From Geosiphon pyriformis (lineage: Eukaryota; Glomeromycota; Glomeromycetes; Archaeosporales; Geosiphonaceae), in the NCBI GenBank assembly GCA_016748015.1, contig JAAOMT010000531.1:352295-416294 (forward strand): 64,000 bases of DNA, given 5' to 3'. Positions within the stretch are counted from its first letter, which is position 1. The number at the start of each line of letters is the position of its first letter. Positions 24,492 through 34,639 of this stretch are shown here, piece by piece. The position numbers and the translations under genes are program-made. The notes under the pieces are model-generated. The model made no database searches, had not been told where the DNA came from, and saw nothing but the letters and a program-made list of their open reading frames with translations.

Positions 24492-25655
24492 TTACATGTG
24501 TCTCATTCTTGACAAACAGTCAGCATTGGCATTTTTGGTACCTTTTTTGTATTTAATGATATAATCATATGGTGCTAATATTTGTGACCATCTGGCATAT
24601 TTTCTTTTCAGCACTTTCTTGTTATTTAACCAGACCAGACCTTTATGATCTGTGATAATATCAAAGGGTTTGTACCATAAATATATGTCAAAATAAACAC
24701 AACTCCAGACTACTGCTAAGCATTCCAGTTTATATGCTGTATAGTTTTGCTCTATCATACTGAGACTTTTACTGGCATAAGCAATTACATGTTCTTTTCC
24801 ATTATCATTTTTTTGTGAAAAAATGGTTTCAAGTTTTATTTCAGAGGCATCTGTGGCCAAAATGAATTTCTTGTTGAAATCCAGATAGATCATTATTGGT
24901 GATTCAATAAGCTTTTGCCTAAGATACTCAAAAGCTTTTTGTTGTGTTTTAGTCTATTCAAATTTCATATTTTTGGATAGTAGATAATTAAGAGGTTTGG
25001 CAATATTTGAAAAGTTTTCTACAAAGTAGTGGTAGTAAGATGCGAGTTCTAAAAAGCTTTTAACTTCTAAAACGTTTCAAGATACTGGAAAATTTTTCAC
25101 TTTGTCTATTTTTGATAGATTTGGTTTTATTCCATCTTTTTCAACTATGTGTCTTAAAAATGCTAGCTCATTTTTTCCAAAAAAACATTTTTCTAGATTT
25201 AGTTTAAATCTAGCATGTCTTAATTTTTCAAAAACTTGTTGCAAATGTTGGAAATAATCTGTGAATTTTGACAAGAAAACATTTGTATTATCCAAGTAAA
25301 CAACAATGGATTGCCACAGGATTCCAGAGTAAATTACATCCATTAGTCTTTGGAATGTTGCGGGAGCATTTGTCAATTCAAATGGCATTATATTGAACTT
25401 ATAATTGCTATTTTGTGTTGTGAATACTGTTTTATGTCTGTTTTTTGGGTTTATTTTTACTTGTCAATACTTACTGGTCAAGTTCAGTGTAGAAAACCAT
25501 TTTGCTCCTCCAAAAATGTCGAAAATTTTGTCAATTAATGGTATTGGGTATGAGTCTTTGGTTGTTTTGCTGTTTAGTTTGCAATAGTTGATGCAAAATC
25601 TAATTTTTCCATTCTTTTTTCTTACTAAAACAACTGGTAAGGACCATGAGCTCAT
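24492..25655 (-). pseudogene. Reverse transcriptase and RNase H of element 1
   Basis: Minus-strand frame with stops at about 25462 and 25074. RT blocks: SLPVVLVRKKNGKIRFCINY, IMPFELTNAPATFQRLMD, and the catalytic box as VVYLDNTNVF. YLDN in place of YxDD means the second catalytic Asp is lost. Later RT: KNELAFLRHIVEKDGIKPN. RNase H follows with LATDASEIKLETIFSQ, KLECLAVVWSCVYFDIYLW, FDIITDHKGLVWL and NANADCLSR, so its acidic residues are kept. The frame ends RMRHM with no integrase after it. Best match is the Ty3/gypsy class by order and motif style. Confidence 0.85.
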
Positions 25656-26104
25656 TGATGATTAGATTATTCCTTTTTCCAACATGTTTTGAACTTCTTT
25701 TCTGATAAAATTATGCTCCATTGGTGGAACATGATAAGCATATTGTTTTCAGGTCTGGCATCTCCAATGGAGATTTGGTGTTGAACCAAGTTGGTTCTTC
25801 CAAATTTGCCATTTCATGAAAATATATCAAAGTATTTTAAAATTAATGCTTTTAATTGTTACTGTTGGTCAGGATTCATTGTTCCAATGTTTAATTTGGC
25901 CAATTTTTCTGGTGTAAATTAATAGCATTCCAACGGTTGTTGCCAATTTATTGAAGTGAGTTCACAGTAGAGGGCAATTTCTGGGAAATTTAGAATTTCT
26001 TGTGGTGTTGATGCATTTTCTAGCTCTGTTGCAAGGTATCCAATGATGGTATCTTCCAGAATGTAGATAGGTTTTTCTGTGGTGTTTGTGATAGGAATTC
26101 TTAT

Positions 26105-26863
26105 TCATTGAGCTTTATTAGCTGGAATAAAAAGGTTAGTAAATCCTATGAGAAACTGTTGACAAGTTTCTGGATAGGGCTCAAATATTAGGTCTTTTTC
26201 TTTAATTGTTCTTTTTATTTTTATTTCTGATTTTTCATATGATAGAAGTGTGATAAACTGCTCAGTTTTAATTACTTTGCCTTTTTTCTCTATTGTTTCA
26301 GCAAAATTTGCTTCAATTCCTTTTTCTGTTGATCCGAAACCAAAAGTTCCTCTCATTATTTGTAACAATTCCTCACAATTTTCTACTGGCACAAATTTCC
26401 CAATTTTTACCAATGGTAAAAAAATTGCTTGTGCAATTTTTTCCTTAGATTCAATAGTATAAGGCTTTTTTGAATTGTTCTGTAGCAAAACCATCAAATT
26501 TCCAGTGTATTTAGAATCAATTACTCCTTTTTGAATGCTTATTCCTTTTTTCACAAGGCTTAATTGCAATGCTATTTGAATCATTGTTTCTGGTAGAATT
26601 TTAACCACTATTTTCAGGTCAATTTTGGTGATGCTTCTGGATGATAATGTTGTGGATTTGTTTTTCGGATAACATAGATCAAATTTGGCATTGGTTGGAT
26701 GGGCTCTTTTAGGTATTATTTCTAAGTGCCTATTGTCAAAATATTGAATGTTGATTATCTGTTCTAGGTCAGTATAAGCTACAAATTTTTTTGACCTGGA
26801 ATCATCAGGTAAGTCTTGTTGATTTATTGATTGATTTTGAGACTGCTGATTCTCAATTTCCAT
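26105..26863 (-). pseudogene. dUTPase domain of element 1 (between protease and RT)
   Basis: An open frame of 252 codons. Trimeric dUTPase motifs by residue: motif I AKFDL (59-63), motif II position about 99-104 with the usual Arg-Ser lost, motif III GVIDSKYTG (113-121). Motif III keeps the catalytic-type Asp116. Motif IV is KIAQAI (142-147) and motif V RGTFGFGST (171-179). dUTPases split dUTP to dUMP and PPi, and several retroviruses carry one. Here it lies downstream of the protease and Cys-rich domain and upstream of RT. Loss of motif II suggests weak or no activity in this copy. The frame is otherwise open, while RT and gag are broken. Confidence 0.8.
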
Positions 26864-26889
26864 TTTTCTTTCTAAGTCTTTTTCGTCTT

Positions 26890-27560
26890 AACACTTTTCA
26901 CAACACTGATTTTGGCATGAGATAAAACAGTTTTCATAAAGATAAGTGTTGATTTGGGCAAGGTATTGTTTTTGCTCTTGTTGAGTAGGACATAGTTGTT
27001 GGTAGTAGTCCTGGAATTCGTCCACTGGGTTGAACATGTTGTAGCTGGCAATTTTGTTGGTTACTTTGGCTGACTTTTTCCAATGTCATATTTCTTTGGT
27101 GGTTCTTTTTTTTACTTTGGCCTGTGCAGTATTGTATGACTCATTTTCATTATGTGAGTAGTGCTGTAGTCTTTTTAACACTCTGTTAAATACTGCTTTA
27201 AATGACATTCCTTCTCTTACCCAGTTACAGATGAGAATTGTGTATTGGCAAGTTGTGTTACACATTTTTCCTCTACCTGGTATGTTGTTCCAGTCACACC
27301 CTCTTGGTAACAGTTCTCCACAAGTGAGGCACAGTTCCTCATCCCATTTTCCATGTCTTTCTGGATAACCATATTTTTCTTTGTTATAATAGTTACAATA
27401 GTAGTGGGTGGGGTTTCTTGGATCTTCATCTGGTGCACTGCATGCAGTCATAGACAAGAGTTTTTTCTTGCAAACTGAGCATTCTAGCTTTAGTCTGCAT
27501 TGCTGGTGGTTTCTTTGTAGACTTATCTGGTTCTATTCAGATCTTTCTTCACTGATTCAT
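26890..27560 (-). pseudogene. Cys-rich domain of element 1
   Basis: Between protease and dUTPase the minus strand encodes a run of Cys pairs: CSVCKKKLLS, then HYYCNYYNKEKYGYPERHGK, ELCLTCGELLPRGCDWNNIP, GRGKMCNTTCQYTILICNW, and, nearer the dUTPase, YLYENCFISCQNQCCEKC. Spacing such as CxxC, C-x3-C and C-x2-C suggests zinc ribbons. The WNNIPGRGKMCNTTCQY segment matches WHDIPGREEMCNVECQY in element 3. No named family is recognised. Confidence 0.6.
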
Positions 27561-27639
27561 GTTGGTACAGCTAGTAGTTCTGTTCTTTGGTTATCAGCCC
27601 AAGAGAGCTGATAGATTTTAATGGCTGGTAGTGCTAGAT

Positions 27640-28345
27640 TTTTTTTAAATCCAAAGATAGGTCTTTGATTGGTGCTGGGTTTTTGAAAGTGGCCACAGGT
27701 GGCTGAAATTCTGGCCTGGTGGCCATTATAATTAATCAGAAGCTCTTGGATGGTTCAGTTTAGGGTGGTGTTGGCTTTTGTTAGTCAGTCATTCCCTACT
27801 AACACTTGATATTATGTAGCATCTATTACTAATACTTTTGTAAGTATTACTATACTGTTAATTTTAAAAGAGAATGAGTCAATTTTGCCATAAGACAGCT
27901 TTGTACTTTCATTGGCTATTATGATTTGGGATGTTGTGGCACAATCAACTTTGAAACCCAGTTGGTTTACTAGTTGAAGTGTTATGATGCTTCCAGCAGA
28001 TCTGCTATTTAAGATAAGTTTGATTGGGGTATTGTTTACAGTGGCTTTCGTATACATAGCAGTGATTGAGTGTTTTTTGTCCAATGCTACTTCATTGAAC
28101 ATAGCCTTGTTTTTCTCTAATTTAAAAGGAAAAATAGCTGTGAGACTACTATCTTCAGTGGCAACTGCTGGTGGTATTGTTTGGCTCAATTTGTTGAAGG
28201 AATTTTTGGTTCTGTTTATGTTTCTACCATCATTGTTTCTAATGATCAGATTTTCTGGTATATTAAGGTAAATTTGTTGATAATTTTGGTAGTTTAGATT
28301 GGTTTGCTGACTGGTTCCAGCACAGTTTGGATTCCTCTGGACCAA
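27640..28345 (-). pseudogene. Retropepsin-like protease of element 1
   Basis: Frame with KATVNNTPIKLILNSRSAGS, the position of the aspartic protease box normally DSGS/A; here Asp is replaced by Asn, so catalysis would be lost. Then VNQLGFKVDCATTSQIIIAN and SFSFKINSIVILTKVLVIDA, the flap and second beta-hairpin regions. After a stop the frame continues YQVLVGND and ATCGHFQKP, as in element 3. Confidence 0.75.
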
Positions 28346-28539
28346 TGCATTTTGGTTCTACATGGGCTGATTTTGGGGTTCAGGATGCCAATTCGGGTTG
28401 GCTATTATGGACTGTTACTGGTAAGTTCCTTGATTTTAATATGTGGTGGAATATTGGTGTGGTATTGGTGTGTACTGGTTTCTGGACATTTGGGGTAACA
28501 CATAATAATTATTTTTGCATGCTTTCTGCATCATTTGTG

Positions 28540-30201
28540 TTTAACATTGACTAATCAAATGTCTTATGTATTTGCAAAAATAGCAGGTGCGCATTTCTGT
28601 TCTAAATTCTTGGCACGATAAGTGATTATTTCAACTGTTGCTGACTTCCTGGCTGCATTTTTGGGGTGGTTGGTATGTATTTTTTCTTAGATCTGGGATA
28701 AGATAACTTTCTATTTTCTTAGAGAGTTCCTTCCCTAATTGCATTACTCTTTTCTCTAATGTTTTTGTCTTATTTTCTTCCATTACCATATTAACTATTT
28801 GACTATGGTTAGCTTCTTTCTCAGCTGATTCAAGAGCTTTGGCAAGCATAATGGCTTCTGGTAAGAAATTAGGGTGAGCAGAGCATACTCTTCCTAAAAT
28901 GCTGCTTTTTAATCCTCTAATAAACTGATTTAAAACCTGAGGATTAGTGTAGTATTTTTGTTCAATCACTTTAATCTGACAGCAAATTTGATTGAATCGA
29001 GCAAGGTATTGGGTGACAGTTTTACCAGTACCTTGCTTGATAGTATTAAATTTGTTCTATAGTTGGATTATGACGTTTGGATTGCTAAAATACTCTAGGA
29101 GTGCATTTTTAAATTTGACAAAGCTTGTGGGTTTTGTTTTCAGGCTTTGATACCACAAGTTGGCTGTGCCTTTCAGAAAGAAAGGTAATGTTTGAGTTGC
29201 TCTTTGGTTGCTCTAATTATTTGTCTGGATGGCTTTTTGTGCTTTTCTAAGCCACATGTGCATGTCCATTTCTTCTTCCTCTCCTGAGAAATCTGTTAGT
29301 CTTGTGATGTATGGTGTGGTTATTTCATTGCCATTTTCTGCTGGTGGACTTATTGGTCTAAGAAGAGATAGGATGATATTTCTTTGAGTGTTCTTAAAGG
29401 TGGCTTCCCTTATATCCAGTTCTTTCTCTTGATTATAAGTTTCTTGGTTTTTAGACTGGCTGCTTATTCCAGTGACTGGTCTTGTGATTGTTTTTTTGCT
29501 GGTCTTTTTTTTGGATTCTGATTCAGACTTCTCTTTATGGGTTTTAAACCTGTTCCAAATTTTGGCTGAAAAAAAGGGTTTTGGAATAGTGATGAATATC
29601 CTTTTGTAATTGGTATGTTTTTCCAGTTACATTGTTTAATTTTATTAGTATAACTAGGAGTTCTTGGCATTTGTGGAGTTGATATTAATGATAATACAGC
29701 TCCTAATAGAATTTGTATCTTATTTTCTAATGAAAAATAGTATGATTTATTTTCTGGTGAATAAATATGTTGTTTTTTTATTGATTGAGTGACAGTTTTT
29801 TTTGGTGTTTGAGCAGGTGTTTCTAGTTTTTGCTAGTTACTTTCTTGATTAGTTTCTAAATTTTCTTTGATTTTGTTGGTATGTTTTCTAGTGTTTCCTG
29901 TGGATATTAGAAAATTTTTGTTGGCATATTGCTCAATTTTTTGATGGATTTTAACAATAATTGCGGCTATTACTGCTACTTCCTTTGTAATGTATTGTGA
30001 TAATTCTTTATACAATCCAAGTTTTGCATTATGTGGTTCTTCTTTCTTTCTTATATAATAATTTATTTTGGCATTGATATAATAAGTGAAGGCAGATTTT
30101 GCTAGACAACACTCTTCTGGTAATTTAAAATCACTTTGATTTTGTGTGTAAATAGCATGGCAGAATTCAAAAACAGTAAGATTAGGAGTTTTTGTTGCCA
30201 C
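28540..30201 (-). pseudogene. Gag of element 1
   Basis: ATG at 30201 opens MATKTPNLTVFEFCHAIYTQ, a Lys/Asn-rich N-terminal region. After a frameshift near 29450 the retrotransposon Gag domain follows: MDMHMWLRKAQKAIQ, LPFFLKGTANLWYQSLKTKP, KFKNALLEYFSNPN, TVTQYLARFNQICCQI and FIRGLKSSILGRVCSAHPNF. A CCHC knuckle of the form C-x2-C-x4-H-x4-C (CYFCKYIRHLISQC) lies near 28555-28600. Stops interrupt both halves. Confidence 0.75.
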
Positions 30202-30218
30202 TTTTGTCTCTTTCTTTT

Positions 30219-30237
30219 TAGCAATAAATTATTGCTA
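30219..30237. repeat. Perfect short inverted repeat in the 5' leader of element 1
   Basis: TAGCAATAA-A-TTATTGCTA, nine-base arms with one central base, 18 bp upstream of the gag ATG. In RNA it could hairpin or self-pair. Confidence 0.6.
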
Positions 30238-30283
30238 ATTATTATTTCTTTTTTGATTTTTTTTTCTTATAAGGTTCACTAAA

Positions 30284-31156
30284 TGTTATGGGATGGTTTT
30301 CTTAGTATATTTAATTGCCAATATCTCATTTTAAATGCAACCAGTCTTTCATGAATTCCTCAATTCTATTTGTGTGATAATGTCACTGTTATATTGAAGG
30401 CTTTCTCTTTAATGTCACAATATAAGTTATTTCTCAATTTCTGATTGTTGTGTGTATTTATGTACTTCTTCTCAGAGACTAAACTGAAATCTACCCACTG
30501 TCTAAAGTCTTCTCTGAGGCTATCCTTGCAATTGCCTGATGTGTTTCTCTAATCTAGAAACACAGAATGTTAATGGCCTTTTAGCGCTTTTCCTAATTCT
30601 TACAATAAAGCTTTTATTAATTAGTAACAACATGAATAATCTTGATCAGGAATTATTCTTCCAAGAGATTCAGCTGATGAATGATAGTTTCATTCAATAA
30701 ATAATACAAGTAAGTTTCTTAACACATTGGATTCAGTTTTCAATATTTTTTTTTATTTTTTTTTGATTAAAGGTTTTTGTGGATATTTATTTTTAAAAGT
30801 AAAGACTAGAAAATAATTAAAATAGAACTGTTGAATGAATTGTTTTGTTGGATAATATTATTTTTTTCAATATTAAAGCTACTGTATATATATATATTTG
30901 TAGTTCTACGAGAAAACACATTGTAATACTTTCTTTTTGGTATCTCAACCTGGTGTTTGCTGCTATCACCAGTTGATATTGGCTACTATTACCAATTGGT
31001 ATTGGCTGCTATTACCAGTTGGTGTTGGCCACTATTGTGAACTGGTACTTACTACTATGTTAATTATTACCTTTCTAAGATTATTACTGTGCTATATTAT
31101 GATTGGATAATTTATATTATTTTATGATTCTTTTGCTAAATTCTTGAACCATAATA
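30284..31156 (-). repeat. 5' LTR of element 1
   Basis: An 873-bp partner of 23307-24179 and the same length. It has TGTTATGGGATGG at its plus-strand left end, decayed to TATTACAAGATAG in the other copy. The 23-bp tandem units recur near 30945-31060. Confidence 0.88.
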
Positions 31157-31437
31157 CCGACAAACTTTTCTTTGTAATAATATGGCAAATATATTTTTTT
31201 TTGATCTAGCATTTATTGCAAAAGTCAGGACCAACCATATTACCAGCGGATTTACATAAGTTCAACAAAACTTGGCTGTCCATATACAAATTAACTGATT
31301 GAGAAGTGGGCACATACTTTAAAGCAAGTGCAATAGCCTGCATTTTTACTAGAGTTGACAACAACAACCCATCTACCTTAATTTCAACACTAGTGTTCAC
31401 ATTTGGAAAATAGGCAGTGGTACTACTATGAACACAT
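31157..31437 (-). mobile_element. LINE RNase H fragment between element 1 and a solo LTR
   Basis: Minus strand encodes VNTSVEIKVDGLL, MQAIALALKYVPTSQSVNLY, MDSQVLLNLCKS and GPDFCNKC. These parallel MTELQAIALALECVPSSHSV, FSDSQAALDACKS and CPDFRNQC in the plus-strand LINE copy. The Glu of the ELQ motif is replaced by Met-Gln here. It joins 23306 on one side and 39958 on the other once insertions are removed. Confidence 0.8.
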
Positions 31438-32285
31438 TGTTACTCATAAAATATAGGAAGCATAAATTAGCCAATCAGAAGTAGACACAATAAATATGGA
31501 ATTCCAGGATTCTTCTCAGAGAAATTGCAGGATTTCAGGAATTTCAGAATTTTTGTACAAGGAATTGCAGGATTCCAGAATTCCAGGATTCTTCTCAAAA
31601 AGAATTGCAAGATTCCAGGAATTCCAGGATTCTTGGTGTGAAAAATTGAGGAATTGAGGAATCTCAATTATGTATATATAGTGGTAGCATTAGAAATAAA
31701 AAAAAGAGACCTTTCAGTTTAAATTTAATCTAAACAACCTTCTATTTCACAAATATCAATAAATAATTATTCACTATCTCAATCCACTTTTTACTATTAA
31801 CACTTTATGTTGATAATAATTGATACTTAATTATGCTGGAACAATAGCTTTTGATCATGGTTATTGATAGAATACTAACTTGCATATTGTCTTGGCTCAT
31901 TTTTTTATTTTTTTTTATTTTATTTTCTTTGATTTTATTGTTGTATACTAATTAATTAAGGATTAAAGCACTAAGTTATTAATGTTACAGATAACCTTGT
32001 AAAAGACCCAGAAATAAGAGTAAAATCAGATATATATTAATGGATAGCTTACCAGAAGGGCATGACTACCAGAATAAACTGACCACTATGCTGAAGACAA
32101 AAATTGAGAAAACAACTACTCAACCAATTATATCGACATTAAATTTCTATCCATTATACAAAAGACTCAACTCTAAAACCTTTAGATACAACTCACATAC
32201 CAGTATTACCAGTCTTATTAAGATATTGAGCACCAAGTTACAGATTTGTTATTTGATTTGAGACCCCAAATAATCATTTGTAATA
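31438..32285 (+). mobile_element. Solo LTR, same family as the LTR of element 3
   Basis: An 848-bp sequence starting TGTTACTCATAAAATATAGG. It is the reverse-complement match of 40639-41518 in order and content. No internal domain is attached. It is flanked by ACAT (31434-31437) and ACGT (32286-32289), compatible with a 4-bp ACGT target duplication. An array of GGAATTCC-containing units lies at 31498-31665. An open frame at 32040-32261 inside the LTR is not a gene. Confidence 0.8.
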
Positions 32286-32289
32286 ACGT

Positions 32290-33015
32290 TGTTACAGTTG
32301 AAACACAGAGTTTTTATTAATTATCACATGTATTAGCCAATGATGTCATATAATTAGCCACCCTATTTTTAGATAGTGATCGTTGACCTGATCAATGACT
32401 TAATTGTTGACCTGATTATTGACCTGATCATTGACCTAATCAATAACCTAATCATTGACCTGATTGTTGACCTGATCATTGACCTAATCGTTGACCACTT
32501 TAGACAGTTATATAAGCAATGATTCCCTCAGCTATAGAAAGACATGATCAAAGTAACGAAATAAACAATATTAATTACTTCCTCTCATAATTGCTTATTC
32601 CCCTTTTCTTACCTTCAAGTATCTACTTGTTGGCATTCACATACCTTATCTTTTCCTCTTCTTGATTTGTATTTGTTAGAATTAGTTTGAGAAGCAATTG
32701 GCTTGCTCTTGTAATTCATTGAATAAAGAAATGATTAAAAAGTACAACGATACCTGTTATTGATTCTAAGAATCACCGAGTTGAGGCATAGAATAATAGC
32801 AGTGGTGTTATCTTGTTGACAATCATGGACTATTCCTCTACCTTCAGATTTAAGAAAAGATTAGCAACTGTGATTTTTATGAGACTGATCATGCACATTG
32901 AATTCCTACTTATTCAATTCGCTCCCTTATTGTAATTCCTTCTTTGTTTATTTCCATCACCATACAATACTGTTCTCCCTTGCTATCCATTAGCTTGTTA
33001 CTCCAACCTGTAATA
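32290..33015 (+). repeat. 5' LTR of element 2, with 12-bp tandem expansion
   Basis: 726 bp, TGTTACAGTTGAAAC...TGTAATA. It is 108 bp longer than the 3' LTR. The excess is about nine 12-bp units (TTGACCTGATCA and variants) at 32389-32497 where the 3' LTR has one. A TATATAAG box (32509-32516) lies just after the array and is a likely promoter. Confidence 0.9.
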
Positions 33016-33021
33016 TAAAAG

Positions 33022-33038
33022 TGGTGCTCTCTGTGAGG
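33022..33038 (+). promoter_or_regulatory. Candidate primer-binding site of element 2
   Basis: TGGTGCTCTCTGTGAGG begins six bases after the 5' LTR. TGG at this place is expected to pair with the CCA end of a tRNA. I could not assign the tRNA. Confidence 0.45.
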
Positions 33039-33067
33039 TTGTCAAAATTCACTTATTCTCTCATTGT

Positions 33068-34621
33068 ATGGGTGATTACTCATATCTGCCACAGCAATCA
33101 GAAGAACACTTTGCAGCACACAACAGAAACAACCAAAGTTTCATTGAACTTAATTCTCTGCCCTCCTGCTTGATCTGTTTCCTTCTTGAAGAACAATCCA
33201 GTAGACAATTCCAAGACTTTTGGAACTGGTTCCTGAACAAGCATTCAGCTGAAACCTACACAGCTTATACAACCTATTACTTTGACCAAGCTTATTTTGA
33301 AAATGACTTTGAAGAAAAAAACAACAGTATCAATCAGCTCTTATATTCTGCAACCTTTGAACAACAGCCCCCTGATTTCGAATATCTGAATCATCAAATC
33401 CACATTTGAATTGCTGCCCATCAAGCAACTGAAACTCCCTTTGAAACAGAAAAAGAAAGCTACCAAACTACTTCTGTTTTTGATCTTTTATCAAGCGAAT
33501 CAGACTCGTCTACACAAACAGTTACCCCTGAACCAATGGCTAATGACCCCATACAAGCAAACATTCTGGCTGCCCTCCAAGGTATACAAACTGCTCTAGG
33601 GCGAAGAAACAACACCCCAATACCATTATTTAGAGGTGATGCACAAGATCCAATTGAATGGTTAAATGACTTTGAAAGAGCCACTACAGCCAATCAATAT
33701 AATGATGAGTACAAATTCCAAATTGTTGGTGGCTATCTTCAAGGATCCCCTACTACCTGGTTTTCACAAGAAACAGATGCCAATGCCCAGCAAAGAATCA
33801 TTAGATGGACACCAGCAAATGTGGGAGAAATCAACACTTCTTTCACTATCCAGTTTAAAAACAAGTTCAGAACCCCAATATTAATATCAAAATAGCGTAT
33901 GGAATTGGAAAGAAGAATCCAAGGTCCTGGTGAAGTTGTAACCAAATATGCCAAAGCAATCAGAAAGTTAATCAAATAAGTAAACACTAGAAGAAATTGA
34001 ACAGAAGAACAGAAAATTCACTTCTTCACAAAAGGATTGAGAACTGATCTATTGTATGCTCTTTGGCCCCTCCTGGCCCTGAAAGATAATTCCAATATAG
34101 ATATGGCCATTGAATTAGCACAAAGAATTGAAGACAACCAAAGGATGCACTTGGGATCTACACTACCAGTTTTTGCTCCTGTTACTGTCATGGCTCCTGC
34201 CCCTCAAATGGCTGCTACTTCTTTTGCCACTCACACTCAAGATCCAAATGAACAGTTAATAGACAGACTCACAGCAAATCTTGCTCAGTTATTAGAACCC
34301 TTAGCCCAAGCAGTCAGAGAAAATCAGCAACCACAAAGACCCAGATTTGAACCACGCTTCAATCAGTCCCAGCAACCACCTTATCAAAGACAACAAAATC
34401 ATGGCCCACCTGTATGCTATCGCTGTGGATTAACTGGACACTTTTCAAAAGATTGCAACAATCCTCCACTGTCTCCACCAGTCCCCAGAAACAATAATGC
34501 TCAGAACAACAGGATCAACAACAACAATGTGTCCAACCAAAGACCCAATCATGCCAACATCAATTTCTTTGGAGAGGATCCCCTAGTTGAAGCCACTGTT
34601 TATCAGCCTTTAAACTGGTAG
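33068..34621 (+). pseudogene. Gag of element 2, interrupted by stop codons
   Basis: One frame from ATG 33068 to TAG 34619-34621 (about 517 codons) with in-frame stops at 33407 (TGA), 33893 (TAG), about 33977 (TAA) and about 33998 (TGA). The N-terminal 113 residues (MGDYSYLPQQSEEHFAAHNR onward) are unrecognised. The Gag core has PLFRGDAQDPIEWLNDFERA, YLQGSPTTWFSQE, FTIQFKNKFRTP and FFTKGLRTDLLYALWP. A CCHC knuckle of the form C-x2-C-x4-H-x4-C (CYRCGLTGHFSKDC) is near 34416-34457. The last codons carry the frameshift signal to pol. All stops could arise by one C-to-T or G-to-A change. Confidence 0.88.
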
Positions 34622-34639
34622 GCGCACCTTCAAAAGGTG
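34609..34639 (+). promoter_or_regulatory. Programmed -1 frameshift signal at the gag-pol junction
   Basis: Slippery heptamer T TTA AAC (34609-34615) is in the gag zero frame, two codons before the gag stop. A nine-base spacer follows, then a hairpin CACCTT-CAA-AAGGTG (34625-34639) with six base pairs and a three-base loop. A -1 slip enters the pol frame as CTG GTA GGC GCA and stays open through the protease. Heptamer, spacing and stem all match the standard X XXY YYZ design. Confidence 0.85.

Larger units (their letters stand above)
23307..31156 (-). mobile_element. LTR retrotransposon 1 (Ty3/gypsy-like, with dUTPase, integrase missing)
   Basis: A 7.85-kb minus-strand element bounded by two 873-bp LTRs (30284-31156 as 5' LTR, 23307-24179 as 3' LTR). 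Both show TGTTA...TAACA termini partly decayed to TATTA or TAATA. Order in the element: gag, protease, Cys-rich domain, dUTPase, RT, RNase H, accessory tail, polypurine tract. Integrase, expected after RNase H, is absent. Frames change twice (between gag and protease, and between dUTPase and RT) and stops are many, so it is defective. Flanking 4-bp sequences are CTAA (left) and CCGA (right), compatible with a CCGA target duplication that lost its CpG on one side. Confidence 0.88.

Noticed and set aside
26250-26462. Plus-strand frame within the dUTPase of element 1
   Set aside because: Antisense shadow of a coding region with clear motifs.
32040-32261. 73-codon frame from ATG
   Set aside because: Lies entirely inside the solo LTR and has no match in the sister LTR frame.
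32389-32497. Array with regular 12-bp spacing that might look CRISPR-like
   Set aside because: Direct tandem units without spacers, inside an LTR of a fungal retrotransposon.
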